Part shown: positions 1-10,500 of the stretch, piece by piece
Layout: every line of letters begins with the position of its first letter
Numbering within the stretch: the first letter of the stretch is position 1
Assembly (NCBI RefSeq): GCF_963576675.1
Contig: NC_088917.1
Span: 19,062,001 to 19,126,000 of the forward strand
DNA length: 64,000 bases
From: Euphorbia lathyris
Lineage: Eukaryota; Streptophyta; Magnoliopsida; Malpighiales; Euphorbiaceae
Reading direction: 5' to 3'
Made by a program: the position numbers and the translations under genes
The notes under the pieces: model-generated
Databases searched by the model: none
The model's input: the letters and a program-made list of their open reading frames with translations, nothing else
What the model was told of the DNA's origin: nothing

Positions 1-210
1 CATCTCTTGGCCAAATCCTCCCCCGGTAGGCACGGGCCCGCTGCCCGGCTGCCTTGTGCACGATTGCATATACAATTGGCCCGATGTCCACCGGCATGTC
101 CCGCATGGTCCCGATGAACAAGAAAATGATCGTTTTTCCCCTGGCTCCTTTCTCTTAGTCCTTTGGGCATTTCGCTCGGGCCTTCCTTCGGATGACTTTA
201 GGCGGGCCGT
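1..210 (-). mobile_element. 3' LTR (partial) of the gag-only element
   Basis: Bases 1-210 match 3294-3507 apart from about six substitutions. On the minus strand this is the start of the second LTR (TCTCACGGCC here against TGTCACGGCC in the other copy, one mismatch in the terminal dinucleotide). The rest of this LTR is off the left edge. The internal domain is therefore only about 2.17 kb. Confidence 0.85.
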
Positions 211-2301
211 GAGATCCTCCCCCACCCCATTTGGCAACGTCCTCGTTGCCATCCTTGGGTGTGCCACGCCTCCTTGCCCACCATGTCTCTTTGCGGCCTT
301 GCTTGGACGTCTCCTCCTTGCTTGGCCCTTCGGTTTGGTCGCTGCCCTTTCGATATGAGCAGCTTCCTTCATCGGTTGCTGCTCCTTCGCAACACGTCGC
401 TCCTTCGACGACTTGTCCACACGTTGGCCAACCCCTTGGCCTACAACTTTAGAGATTTGGTCCTTCATAGCCATAATCTTCTTCGACCTCCGCCTCCTTG
501 GCTTCTGGTCATGCTTATCCTCTGGCAACTGTCCTTCCACAAGCCTTGATTGGCAAGCCTTCCCTTGCTTGGCCAACCTTCTCCCATTGGTGCTCGCTGC
601 CGTAGTAATCTTCGGTTGGGTGATGCCACCTTGCTCACCCTTGCTGCTTGCATCCTTGGCCACCCGTTTGGCCTTGGATTTCTTCCTTTTCTCCACCGCT
701 CCCATGGGTGAAGTCTTCGCTGGTTGGTGCTCCGCCTTGCTCTCTGACGGCAACACCTTATCGGCTGCGTCCTTGGTCATCCTCTTGGCCTCGGACTTTA
801 TCTTCTTCACCGCTCCTTTGGGTGAATGCTCGGTAGATTGGTGTTCCGCCTTGCCCTCTGACGGCAACACCTTGCAAATCTTCGTTGGCTTGAGCTCCAC
901 CTTGCCCTCTGATGGCAGCTCAATCGGCATCTTTGGTGGCTGAATGTCCTTTCTCCCTCGGACATCCATGGCTTGTTCGGGCTCGACGCTTGATTTTTCT
1001 CCCGCTCCACGGGGAGATCTTGGTGTCGAGGGGCTTGATGTTTCGTCATCGCTTCGTCCCTCAACTCTCATTGCACCCAAATGACGTAGGGACCCCATGC
1101 GCATCTCGGACGGTTGCTCATGCGCTTCGTCGTCGTCGCCTCGAAGTAGACGTTCCCGTTCTTCGATGAGCGCATTCAACTTCTTCCTCATCGGGCAGTC
1201 CCTTGTCATGTGCTGGCCGGTACATAAGTAGCACATGAGCGGCCTTTCCACGTTGTTGCCTTTGAACGGCTTGGCCTCTTGTGGCCTTGGGACGTTCTTG
1301 CTTCGATCGTGGGCATCTCCCCCACTTTTGCCATTGGCTCCTCCATTTTGGCCATTCCTATCCTTGTCATGGCCGAAGCTTTGCCTCCCCGACTTGTCGA
1401 ACTCCACTAACGAGTCGGCTACGGCAATTGCGGCAGAAAGTTCCTTCACATTTCTGCGTTGGACTTCTAGCCTAGCCCATGGCTGCAATCCTTCTAGGAA
1501 GAGATAGAAGGCCTCCTCTTGTGGGTAGTTGGGCAGCTCTAGGAGAATCTCGGAAAATTCCTTGATGTACTCCCTCAAACCACCTCGTTGCTTCAAATGC
1601 CTCAACTTCGCCCTCTTCTCGAGCTCACCCGCCTCCGGATAGAATTGGGATTTAAGCTCGCGTTTGAAATCGTCCCAAGTAGCGATTGAACACGTACCTC
1701 GTCGGATCTCTTGCTCCTTCAATCGCCACCACACCATGGCCGTATCTTGCAAGTAGAGTGGCACGGCGTCGATCATCTTGGCATCATTTGCTATGCCAAG
1801 TGCCCTAAAATACTTCTCCAAACTCCAAAGAAAATTGTCAATCTCCTTGGAATTCCTCGAACCACCATACGCCTTCGGTTTTGGTACTTCTAGTCGCTGC
1901 GGACTAAACGCACCTGAAGTTGACGCATCGCCATGTGCAATTGCCTTCTTGCACAAGGCTAACTCCTCCTTTGTCGTGACTAACTCGGCAAGAGCTCTCT
2001 CTAGTTCTTGCCTAAGAGAAGCAATTTGAGCTACCAAGGCCTTGTCCCTTTCCTCACAATCATCGGCGACCCTGTTCACCATAGCAAGCACCTCCTGCCG
2101 GAGCTCGTCACCTTTGAGCACTTCCACGCGTTGCTCCATGGCCTCGAACTTATCGCGGTCTTCGACAATGACAAACTCCACTTTTGCCAGCCTACCGTTG
2201 ATGTCTACAAGGACGTCTCGCGACCTTGATCTTCCCCTCTCGCTCTTACTTTGCTCCTCCCCACGAACGCTAGTCGACTCGACCTCACTTCTCTTCGGCA
2301 T
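1..2301 (-). CDS. gag: Gag-like polyprotein of a gag-only LTR element (open at window edge)
   Basis: The minus-strand frame opens at the ATG at 2301-2299 and reads without a stop to base 1, 767 codons, so its end lies outside the window. Residues about 120-300 are a plant retrotransposon gag (capsid) domain with the MVWWRLKEQ segment near residue 188 and the IATWDDFKREL and QFYPE motifs. A zinc knuckle CYLCTGQHMTRDC (CX2CX3HX4C) lies near residue 355. The remaining tail is very rich in Lys, Arg and Glu and holds three copies of a VLPSEGK/ELPSEGK motif (about 730-910). No protease, reverse transcriptase or integrase motif is present between the primer-binding site and the far LTR, so the element should need another element's enzymes. 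The last roughly 70 codons are read from the 3' LTR. An intact gag frame suggests fairly recent selection or activity. Confidence 0.85.
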   Translation of the reverse strand, partial: MPKRSEVESTSVRGEEQSKSERGRSRSRDVLVDINGRLAKVEFVIVEDRDKFEAMEQRVEVLKGDELRQEVLAMVNRVADDCEERDKALVAQIASLRQELERALAELVTTKEELALCKKAIAHGDASTSGAFSPQRLEVPKPKAYGGSRNSKEIDNFLWSLEKYFRALGIANDAKMIDAVPLYLQDTAMVWWRLKEQEIRRGTCSIATWDDFKRELKSQFYPEAGELEKRAKLRHLKQRGGLREYIKEFSEILLELPNYPQEEAFYLFLEGLQPWARLEVQRRNVKELSAAIAVADSLVEFDKSGRQSFGHDKDRNGQNGGANGKSGGDAHDRSKNVPRPQEAKPFKGNNVERPLMCYLCTGQHMTRDCPMRKKLNALIEERERLLRGDDDEAHEQPSEMRMGSLRHLGAMRVEGRSDDETSSPSTPRSPRGAGEKSSVEPEQAMDVRGRKDIQPPKMPIELPSEGKVELKPTKICKVLPSEGKAEHQSTEHSPKGAVKKIKSEAKRMTKDAADKVLPSESKAEHQPAKTSPMGAVEKRKKSKAKRVAKDASSKGEQGGITQPKITTAASTNGRRLAKQGKACQSRLVEGQLPEDKHDQKPRRRRSKKIMAMKDQISKVVGQGVGQRVDKSSKERRVAKEQQPMKEAAHIERAATKPKGQARRRRPSKAAKRHGGQGGVAHPRMATRTLPNGVGEDLTARLKSSEGRPERNAQRTKRKEPGEKRSFSCSSGPCGTCRWTSGQLYMQSCTRQPGSGPVPTGGGFGQEM
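211..232 (-). other. Polypurine tract of the gag-only element
   Basis: On the minus strand the bases just before the 3' LTR read GGGGTGGGGGAGGA, a purine run at the expected place for plus-strand priming. It is also read as codons of the gag frame. Confidence 0.7.
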
Positions 2302-2370
2302 CGTGCAATCCGTCGCTAATCAGAATTCCGTAGGCAATTCTGTCACAAACCCAATAGCCTTCAACCTTAG

Positions 2371-2382
2371 GCTCTGATACCA
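2371..2382 (-). other. Primer-binding site, initiator tRNA-Met
   Basis: The plus strand reads GCTCTGATACCA, the complement of TGGTATCAGAGC, two bases inside the 5' LTR end. This is the usual plant initiator-tRNA-Met primer site and fixes the element's orientation as minus. Confidence 0.9.
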
Positions 2383-2384
2383 CT

Positions 2385-3507
2385 TGTCACGGACACATCC
2401 TCTTGACTATCTGTCGACCGTGCGGCACTAGTAATTTCACCCCTATTACTAGTTCAGCCTTAACCTCGTTTGCTAGCTTGCACGCTAGGCAACGTAATGC
2501 AGCGGAAAAACAAGGATCTTGCACAAATGCTAAGTGAGGAAAACACTCTTTATTAAGAAAGAATGCTTTACAAAGGTTAGAACACAATAAGCACTCACAC
2601 TTGCTCACACTTGTGTCTTATATGTCAACTCATCTATGTATGTTACAAATGAGGCCTCACTCCTATTTATAGCCTCCCTAAGAAGATTCTAGAATACTTT
2701 ACACAAATAAATCCTAGAATAATCTAGATAAAATACAAGTAAGAAACATAAAGAAAGGTTGGGACATTTCTACATTGTCCCTAGAAGCTTCTTGGGCCAT
2801 TCCCGCACATTTCGGAATATTTCCCGTACCTTCCGAACTAAATCTGGCACGTTCCGGAAGTTTCTGGCCCGTTCTGGCACGCTCCGGGCCCGTCTGGAAT
2901 TTTCTGGGCCCGTAGCTCGGCAAACAGAGGCTCTGTCGGCAAGCTTCCTCGCAGCTCCTGGCCGTCGCTCGCAGCTCCTTGCAGTCCCTGGGCCTGCTGC
3001 CTGCTTGCCCCGCACGAACAGAGGCTAAATGTGCCTGCTGGCACGCACACGGGCCCGACGGCTCCAGCTCGGGCCCGTAACTTTCTTCCTTGGCAATTTT
3101 CCTTGCCATTAATATTTTCCCCGCACATCCTTGAGCACATAGCTCCATAAAGATCCCAAGGAACCATATACCAAATATGAAGACATTTGAAATCGTCTAG
3201 ACATACCTTAGGAAAACTTGTGGTGTGTGGGGCTTGGCAATGTTCTCCGACAGTGTGTCCCAAGTTGGTATAAGACACACTATAGGGGGGGACCATCTCT
3301 TGGCCAAATCCTCCCCCGGCAGGCACGGGCCCGCTGCCCGGCTGCCTTGTGCACGATTGCACATACAATTGGCCCGATGTCCACCGGCATGTCCCGCATG
3401 GTCCCGATGAACAAGAAAATGACCGTTTTGCCCCTGGCTCCTTTCTCTTAGCCCTTTGGGCATTTCGCTCGGGCCTTCCTTCGGATGACTTTAGGCGGGC
3501 CGTGACA
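2385..3507 (-). mobile_element. 5' LTR of the gag-only element
   Basis: A 1,123-bp LTR with TG...CA ends (TGTCACGG... and ...CGTGACA on the plus strand). The right 210 bp match the partial LTR at the window start. On the minus strand a TATAAATAG box lies at 2671-2663. Several short open frames inside it are not supported as genes, but the minus frame 3368-2838 corresponds to the frame in which gag enters the other LTR. Confidence 0.85.
2663..2671 (-). promoter_or_regulatory. TATA box of the LTR promoter
   Basis: The minus strand reads TATAAATAG in a GAGGC...GAG context, about 280 bp before the LTR end, as expected for the U3/R region of a plant LTR. Confidence 0.6.
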
Positions 3508-3900
3508 CCTAGCTTATATATTTGTCCAAAAGTTAATTGTCTTGTTATATTTTGAAAACCTCATATTTACTTGAACACTTGCTTAAATCTTTGAATTTTC
3601 CTAGACTAATAATTTGGCCCTCGTTTAAAATGACACCTACATCAATTATTAACATCGGACCATGTCCACTGACTAAGTGACTTCAATGGTCAAATAGTAG
3701 TGTTCCCATTGAAAATCATTCGATTGAACAGTTTCAGACTCTCTTTTCAAATTTTGAACCAACACACAAAATCATTGCAATCCATGTCAGATAGTCACCA
3801 TTTCTGATTTTAGAATAAGATGAAGACTCAATTCATGATTTTTACTTAGTTTAGGAACCTAATTAATGATTTTTATAGTTTAAGATCTTAATTGACTTTA
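3508..3900. other. Spacer without recognisable feature
   Basis: AT-rich DNA between the LTR and the MITE. No open frame, RNA gene or repeat could be recognised. Confidence 0.6.
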
Positions 3901-4266
3901 GAGCATCACCAACAGCCTCTTAAGTTAAAATTTGAGGAGAGAGAATGAAAATTCATCTCCAACAGCCTCTTAGTGGCTCCTCAAATCACTAAGAGCCTAT
4001 TCATCCTCTCTATTAATAGAGAGCCTCTCTCCACCTCTTAGTGCCTCCTAACTTCATTTTTTATTAATAATTTATTATTGATGTGTCTCTCCTCACATTA
4101 TTGATAATGTAACAATAAAGAATAATCTTAATAATAAAATAATAAATAAAGAGTGAATATAAAGAGGATTGTTGGAGATGATGTATCTTAGCCACTCTTA
4201 AATCACTAAGAGTCAATTATTTATATTATTTTTAGAGAGCTAATTAAGAGTCGCTTGTAGATGCTC
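3901..4266. mobile_element. Harbinger/Tourist-like MITE
   Basis: A 366-bp element bounded by imperfect inverted repeats (GAGCATCACCAACAGCCTCTT at the left; GACTCTTAAT...-type complement ending GATGCTC at the right) and flanked by TTA on both sides (3898-3900 and 4267-4269). The 3-bp TTA duplication and GAGCATC termini fit PIF/Harbinger MITEs. The interior repeats the CTCTTAGT/ACTAAGAG motif in both orientations. It lies about 285 bp upstream of the transporter start codon, so it is part of that promoter region. Confidence 0.8.
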
Positions 4267-4404
4267 TTAAGCCCGTGAAATGAGTGTTATATCAGTTTAA
4301 TAATATGATTAATAAATCAATATTAAACAGAGGATGATTTTGAGCCTTCGTCTTCATTAACTTAATTTTTGATTAATTTTTAATTAAAATTTGTTGGATG
4401 ATTA

Positions 4405-4414
4405 TATATAAATA
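4405..4414 (+). promoter_or_regulatory. TATA box of the transporter gene
   Basis: TATATAAATA, about 140 bp before the ATG at 4552, at a distance that would give a 5' leader of roughly 110 nt. It is the only good TATA element between the MITE and the start codon. Confidence 0.6.
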
Positions 4415-4551
4415 GAGCCTTTCTCCTCCTCTGAAAAACAGAGTAAAACACAGACATCTTACTTTTATGAACACTCCAAACAGAATTCCCAAAGAAAAAC
4501 CAATTCCTGAAAACAACCAAGCCGCATTGAAACAAGAAAGCTGAAAAAAAG

Positions 4552-7500
4552 ATGGAGTTAGCCGATGTATCGAGAGGAAGCAGTGGAAGGTTAAGCAGTT
4601 CTAACATATGGAGAAACACAGGCTTCGAAATTTTCTCCCAATCATCGCGCATTGAAGACGACGAAGAAGCTCTTAAATGGGCTGCTCTGGAGAAACTGCC
4701 TACTAATTTACGCATACGGAGGGGTATTCTTACCAAGGAAGAAGGTCAATCTACAGAGATTGATGTTTACAATTTGGGATTTATAGAGAAACGAGACTTA
4801 CTTGAGAGATTAGTGAAGATTGCAGAGGAAGATAATGAGAAGTTCTTGTTGAAACTTAAGAATCGCATTGACAGGTATGGTGGAGATTGAAAAAAGGGGG
4901 GAAATGCCTGTTTTATTGTGCTCTTTTTGTGTTTGATAAAATGTCTGTGTGGTGTTTTTGTGCAGAGTTGGATTGGTTATGCCAACGATTGAGGTGAGGT
5001 TTGAGCATTTAAATGTGGACGCCGAAGCATATGTTGGAAGCAGAGCTTTGCCTACAATTTTCAATTTCTCTGCTAATCTGCTAGAGGTATCGTATCACAA
5101 TCGATTATAATCATTTGCTTGGGTAAATTGTGCTGATTATCACTAAAATTTGGAGTTATTTTCACAAAAGTTTTTGAACTTTTTTTTTTTACTGAACATT
5201 TCTTTTTATTTTAGTAAATTCATTTAGGCTGATTCAAATCGATAAAGTCAATGAAATCTTGACGTGACAGTCACTTTTACTTATGATATGTTACCATGCC
5301 ACAGTCACGTGAATAATAAAAATAAATATATATTTTCTAGGTGGGGACTAATATGTGTCCCGTTCGTCCCGCGGGATCCCCGAACCCGTCCCGTATTGTG
5401 TCCCGTGGAGATTCCCGACGGATTATCTGTTTAATCCTCGATAACATATTATTAATCATAAAAAATACGTATAGAAAAACTTGAACCTATGATTAATCCG
5501 ATTCAAATGTTTTACCTCTATTTCACTCTATATCTATTTGTTCATCCTATTCTCTTATTTTCTTTCTTTTTTTCTATATTCTTTTTATTTATTTCTTTTT
5601 TCATATATTCTTTTAAACTTTAAGTGGGTAAACGGGGGTACCTGCGGCGGGGACGGGGATGAATTTTGTCCCCGTTTGTTTCACGGGGCGGGTATGGGGA
5701 TTCCCCGTTTAGTCGGGGAACGGGGATGGAAACTCCAATCCCCGCCGCCCGTTTACATCCCTACGGATAAAGGTTAAATTTGAGCTAAACAAAAAGGGCG
5801 GCCCGGTCGCATTACGCGTCCCCGCTGAGCGAGGGTCCGGGGAGGGGTCCCACCACAAGGGTGTATTGGGGGCAAGCCTTCCCTTGCCAATTTAATTGGC
5901 AAGAGGCCACTCCTAAGACTCGAACCCGTGACCTCTGGTCACACGACAACAACGTTTTACCGTTGCGCCAAGGCTCGCCCTCTAAATTTGAGCTAAACAA
6001 ACAAAAATAAATATATTTTGGGTAAATTTCAAATAAAACCCATGTGGTTTCACTAATTTTCAGATAAAGGAATGTGGTTTACTTTTTGTCAAAACGAGGA
6101 CTAGGGTTTTCAACTTTAGCAAAATAATGACTTTTTCGATTGATATTATTAAAATCACCCTTGACGACTTCAAAAATGACATATTTTAAGAACTACTAAT
6201 ATTCTAAGCAACTTTAATTCTTCAACTTTTTTATTTCGAGATTATTTAGATGATGTTTGGTAATGAGAGAGAAAGTTAATGTTTAGAGAGAGAAAGTTCC
6301 AAAAAAGATGATTTTCTAAAATCGAAAATGTAGTTCCATAGAAAATATGACATTGAACAACTTTAATTCTTGAAAATTTTCATTTTCAGGTCGTTAAAGA
6401 TAGTTTTAATAACATTATTAAAAGTGCCTCAATCCTCGTTTTGACAAAAAGTAAACCACAGTCCTTTATCTGAAAATTAGTAAAACCACAGGGGTTTTAT
6501 TTGAAATTTACCCATATATTTTTTACATGATAAAAGCTAAATTTGAGCCTAACGTTTTTTGAGAAAGTGCAGATTCAGCACTAATTTACGAAATGATATA
6601 AATTTAACCTTAATGTTTCTAAGCAAAATCAATTTTACCTTTATCTAATAGAAAATTTGAATCGACTCATTTAACAGTTATATCAAACTTTCAAAATAAA
6701 TTTATCAATAAACTGAAGCAATTAGACACTATACTTATACATGGCTGTTAGTTAGCATTTTGATTTTTTTTTTTTTTTTTTTTTTGGTAATTGTGACTAA
6801 CTATTTTAAGCATAATTGATGTTTAAAAGATCAAATAGAAGGTCAAACAACATAGGTTAAAATTGATCTTCCTTATAAATATTACCATTAAATTTGTACA
6901 TGTTATAGGTTACGGCCAAATTTGTACTTCCCCCCAAAATTTGTACCTATGCGTGAAACTGCGATCATTGCTAAAAATCCTGGTTCAAATGGCCGATTTC
7001 AGGCTCGTTTATAAAAAAAAAAAAAAAAAAATTAAGCTCAAATTTCGCTCTCTATATATTTTTTTTTATTATTATTATTGTTATTTGTCATAGATAATTT
7101 TACACAATTGAGTCAAGTAAATAAAAAAATTTAGTCATTTTTAAAATTGTTGGTACATCATTATTCCATGTGACTTTGTTGAAATAAAAAGAATGTTCAG
7201 TGACTTAAAATTTAGTGATTTTTGTGAAAACCCCAAATTTCAATCACCATCGGTGCAAATTTATCCTCGTTTGCTTACGTTGTTGCATAGTCAATTAATT
7301 TTCTTAATTTATGAAGGTAAAATTGGTTTGTTAATTAGGGAATGTTGAATTATCTTCACATACTTCCAAGTAGAAAGAGACCATTATCAATCCTTCATGA
7401 TGTTAGTGGAATTATTAAGCCTCGAAGGTGAGTTGAAATTAAAAAAAAAAGGTGTTGGTAATATGTCTGTATAGCAAATCCTGTAAAGATGCCATTTTTA

Positions 7501-10500
7501 TCCTTTTTTTTTTTTTTTTTTTTTTTTGCAGAATGACACTGCTACTAGGCCCGCCGAGCTCCGGCAAGACCACATTACTTTTGGCTTTGGCCGGAAAACT
7601 TAGCAAAGAACTGAAGGTAAGCAGTCATATTCATCTTTCTCAGTAGTTGAGTAATCGTCAGCTAAATGAATGTCCCCACATATTACTATCGAAGTGGAAA
7701 TGAAAGTATGTCGGTCGCTGTTTATAAGGTCAATGCAAGTATGTGGGTCCCGGTTCATAAGGTCAATGATTTTAAATATTTTAAAAGTATAACTTTAAAT
7801 TATTCTTTTGCATATAAATTAAGAATTCGATGCTTTATATTCTTGATTATATAATTGAAATTCAAAGTCGTGAATAATTGATATAAGAGAAAAAATTTAA
7901 CAAATTTGATTTAGCAAAAAAAAAAAAAAATCATGTATGCACATGTAAAATCGGCCCCCAACCAACCAATCATGTATTCTCCACTGCATCGACATACATG
8001 TTTCGATACTTTGGACGTTAGTTGCATTTGACTCGCTTCCCGCTCTAATGTTTCCAATCGTGGTCTTCTTTCTTAGGCTCTTTTCCTAAGATTACACATG
8101 TGGTCTTTCAAGTACTAAACTTAATTTCTTAACATCAAAATCATCCAACTTTACATTTGATTTCTCTTGTAGTTCTTTTGTTTAGATTCTCACGAAAACT
8201 GGATTTTTTCACGTGGATTAAATAATAATAATAATATACTTAGTTTGGCCTTGGTAGATTATGTTTATGAGAGAAATCGAAAGGGAGAGGATGAATGAAA
8301 TTGATTAGGTTGGGTTTGGTGATATGTAAGTTTTGTTGGGAATTTTTCTAGGATCGCGACAATTTAGCGGAAGCGATAAAACAATTTTATTGAATTTATG
8401 AGGTTTACAAGAGGGTGTTCTCTAGAAACTTTCTAGAGTTACAATGAGATAAAACAAAAATAGTACACTCCGGTGTTTCCCGAAAATACCCCGAAATAAT
8501 TATCTTTACTATTTTTATCTCTCCCCAAAAATAATTAGACTACCCTCTAAATAAACCACAAAAAAACTCACAAGGCACAATTGTACCTTCTCTCAAACTA
8601 CATTTCTGCTCCACTCTATTCACTCTCCTTCTCTCTTTTTCACAATACTCCTCTTTACTACATCTTCCTCAACTCTCCAATCTCTCTTTTATTTTTTCCC
8701 ACAATTCTATATCATTGGCACCCTAAATCTATGGCCTTATATAGCCATATTCTTGAAGACTTTTTCAACTAATTAGTTAAGAAAGTCAAGGTTTCATATG
8801 TGCCATGATTTGTGCCCATAAATCATGGCACAACTTGTTTGACCATCTTTTTTTTTAATTACAAATTACAAAAACCATCCCTCAATAATACAAATTACAA
8901 AAATAATCCCTCATTAATTGGAATATCACAACAATTCCTTTTTCGTTTAATTGTTTTAAATTAATAGTTAATTTTCTCAACAATCTTCCCCTTAACTATT
9001 AATTTAAAACTTTCAATTTTTTTTTTTTTTGGGATATATATGATGTACTTTCCCATCATCACCTTGTAAACGGAGCACTTCTCTCCGCAAACAACTTCTC
9101 GGTGCACTTCTCACCGAATCAATGATGTACTTTCCCATCATCACCGGAGCACTTCTCTCCGCAAACAACTTCTCGGTGCACTTCTCACCGAATCAATTTG
9201 TTGATGCACTTCTCATCAACCTTCAACTATTGGAGCACTTCTCTCCAAATTAAGCAAATTCTTTTTCGTCAACATGGTCTGTCACATTGACACTTTCTTT
9301 TCTCTTGTTTCTGCAATTCCATTGCACGCGCCCAAACTTCTTACATGAAACATTTGGGCTTCCCCATGTCAGCAGTCCTTCCCTCAACTGCTTGCTCATT
9401 TTCTCCATTTTCTCACGCCCAATTCATTTGGTGCGTGACGGTAACATCAACAGGAGCCCCAACATTGAACCATAGCTCTGATACCACTGTTGGGAATTTT
9501 TCTAGGATCGCGACAATTTAGCGGAAGCGATAAAACAATTTTATTGAATTTATGAGGTTTACAAGAGGGTGTTCTCTAGAAACTTTCTAGAGTTACAATG
9601 AGATAAAACAAAAATAGTACACTCCGGTGTTTCCCGAAAATACCCCGAAATAATTATCTTTACTATTTTTATCTCTCCTCAAAAATAATTAGACTACCCT
9701 CTAAATAAACTCTCAAAAAAACTCACAAGGCACAATTGTACCTTCTCTCAAACTACATTTCTGCTCCACTCTATTCACTCTCCTTCTCTCTTTTTCACAA
9801 TACTCCTCTTTACTACATCTTCCTCAACTCTCCAATCTCTCTTTTATTTTTTCCCACAATTCTATATCATTGGCACCCTAAATCTATGGCCTTATATAGC
9901 CATATTCTTGAAGACTTTTTCAACTAATTAGTTAAGAAAGTCAAGGTTTCATATGTGCCATGATTTGTGCCCATAAATCATGGCACAACTTGTTTGACCA
10001 TCTTTTTTTTTTAATTACAAATTACAAAAACCATCCCTCAATAATGCAAATTACAAAAATAATCCCTCATTAATTGGAATATCACAACAATTCCTTTTTC
10101 GTTTAATTGTTTTAAATTAATAGTTAATTTTCTCAACAATCTTCCCCTTAACTATTAATTTAAAACTTTCAATTTTTTTTTTTTTTGGATATATATGATG
10201 TACTTTCCCATCATCACCTTGTAAACGGAGCACTTCTCTCCGCAAACAACTTCTCGGTGCACTTCTCACCGAATCAATGATGTACTTTCCCATCATCACC
10301 GGAGCACTTCTCTCCGCAAACAACTTCTCGGTGCACTTCTCACCGAATCAATTTGTTGATGCACTTCTCATCAACCTTCAACTATTGGAGCACTTCTCTC
10401 CAAATTAAGCAAATTCTTCTTCGTCAACATGGTCTGTCACATTGACACTTTCTTTTCTCTTGTTTCTGCAATTCCATTGCACGCGCCCAAACTTCTTACA

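Larger units (their letters stand above)
5121..7266. mobile_element. Non-autonomous Mutator-like element filling intron 2
   Basis: The left end GGGTAAATTGTGCTGATTAT and the complement of the right end (GGATAAATTTGCACCGATGG) form imperfect inverted repeats of about 30 bp. The flanks TCATTTGCTT (5111-5120) and TCGTTTGCTT (7267-7276) are a 10-bp target duplication with one mismatch. It encodes nothing, carries a SINE and a second MITE inside, and leaves only about 35 bp of original intron on the left and 70 bp on the right. Confidence 0.65.

Noticed and set aside
413..943. Plus-strand 176-codon open frame (and other plus frames in 56-2377)
   Set aside because: They lie antisense to the intact gag frame; their composition is the shadow of Lys/Glu-rich codons and no domain is visible.
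4380..4736. 118-codon minus frame over exon 1 of the transporter
   Set aside because: Shadow of the real exon and its leader.
8581..8772. 63-codon frame repeated at 9736, 10891 and 12048, and a 62-codon frame at 9287, 10442 and 11599
   Set aside because: Conserved only because the LTRs and internal domains are repeated; antisense to the element and without protein features.
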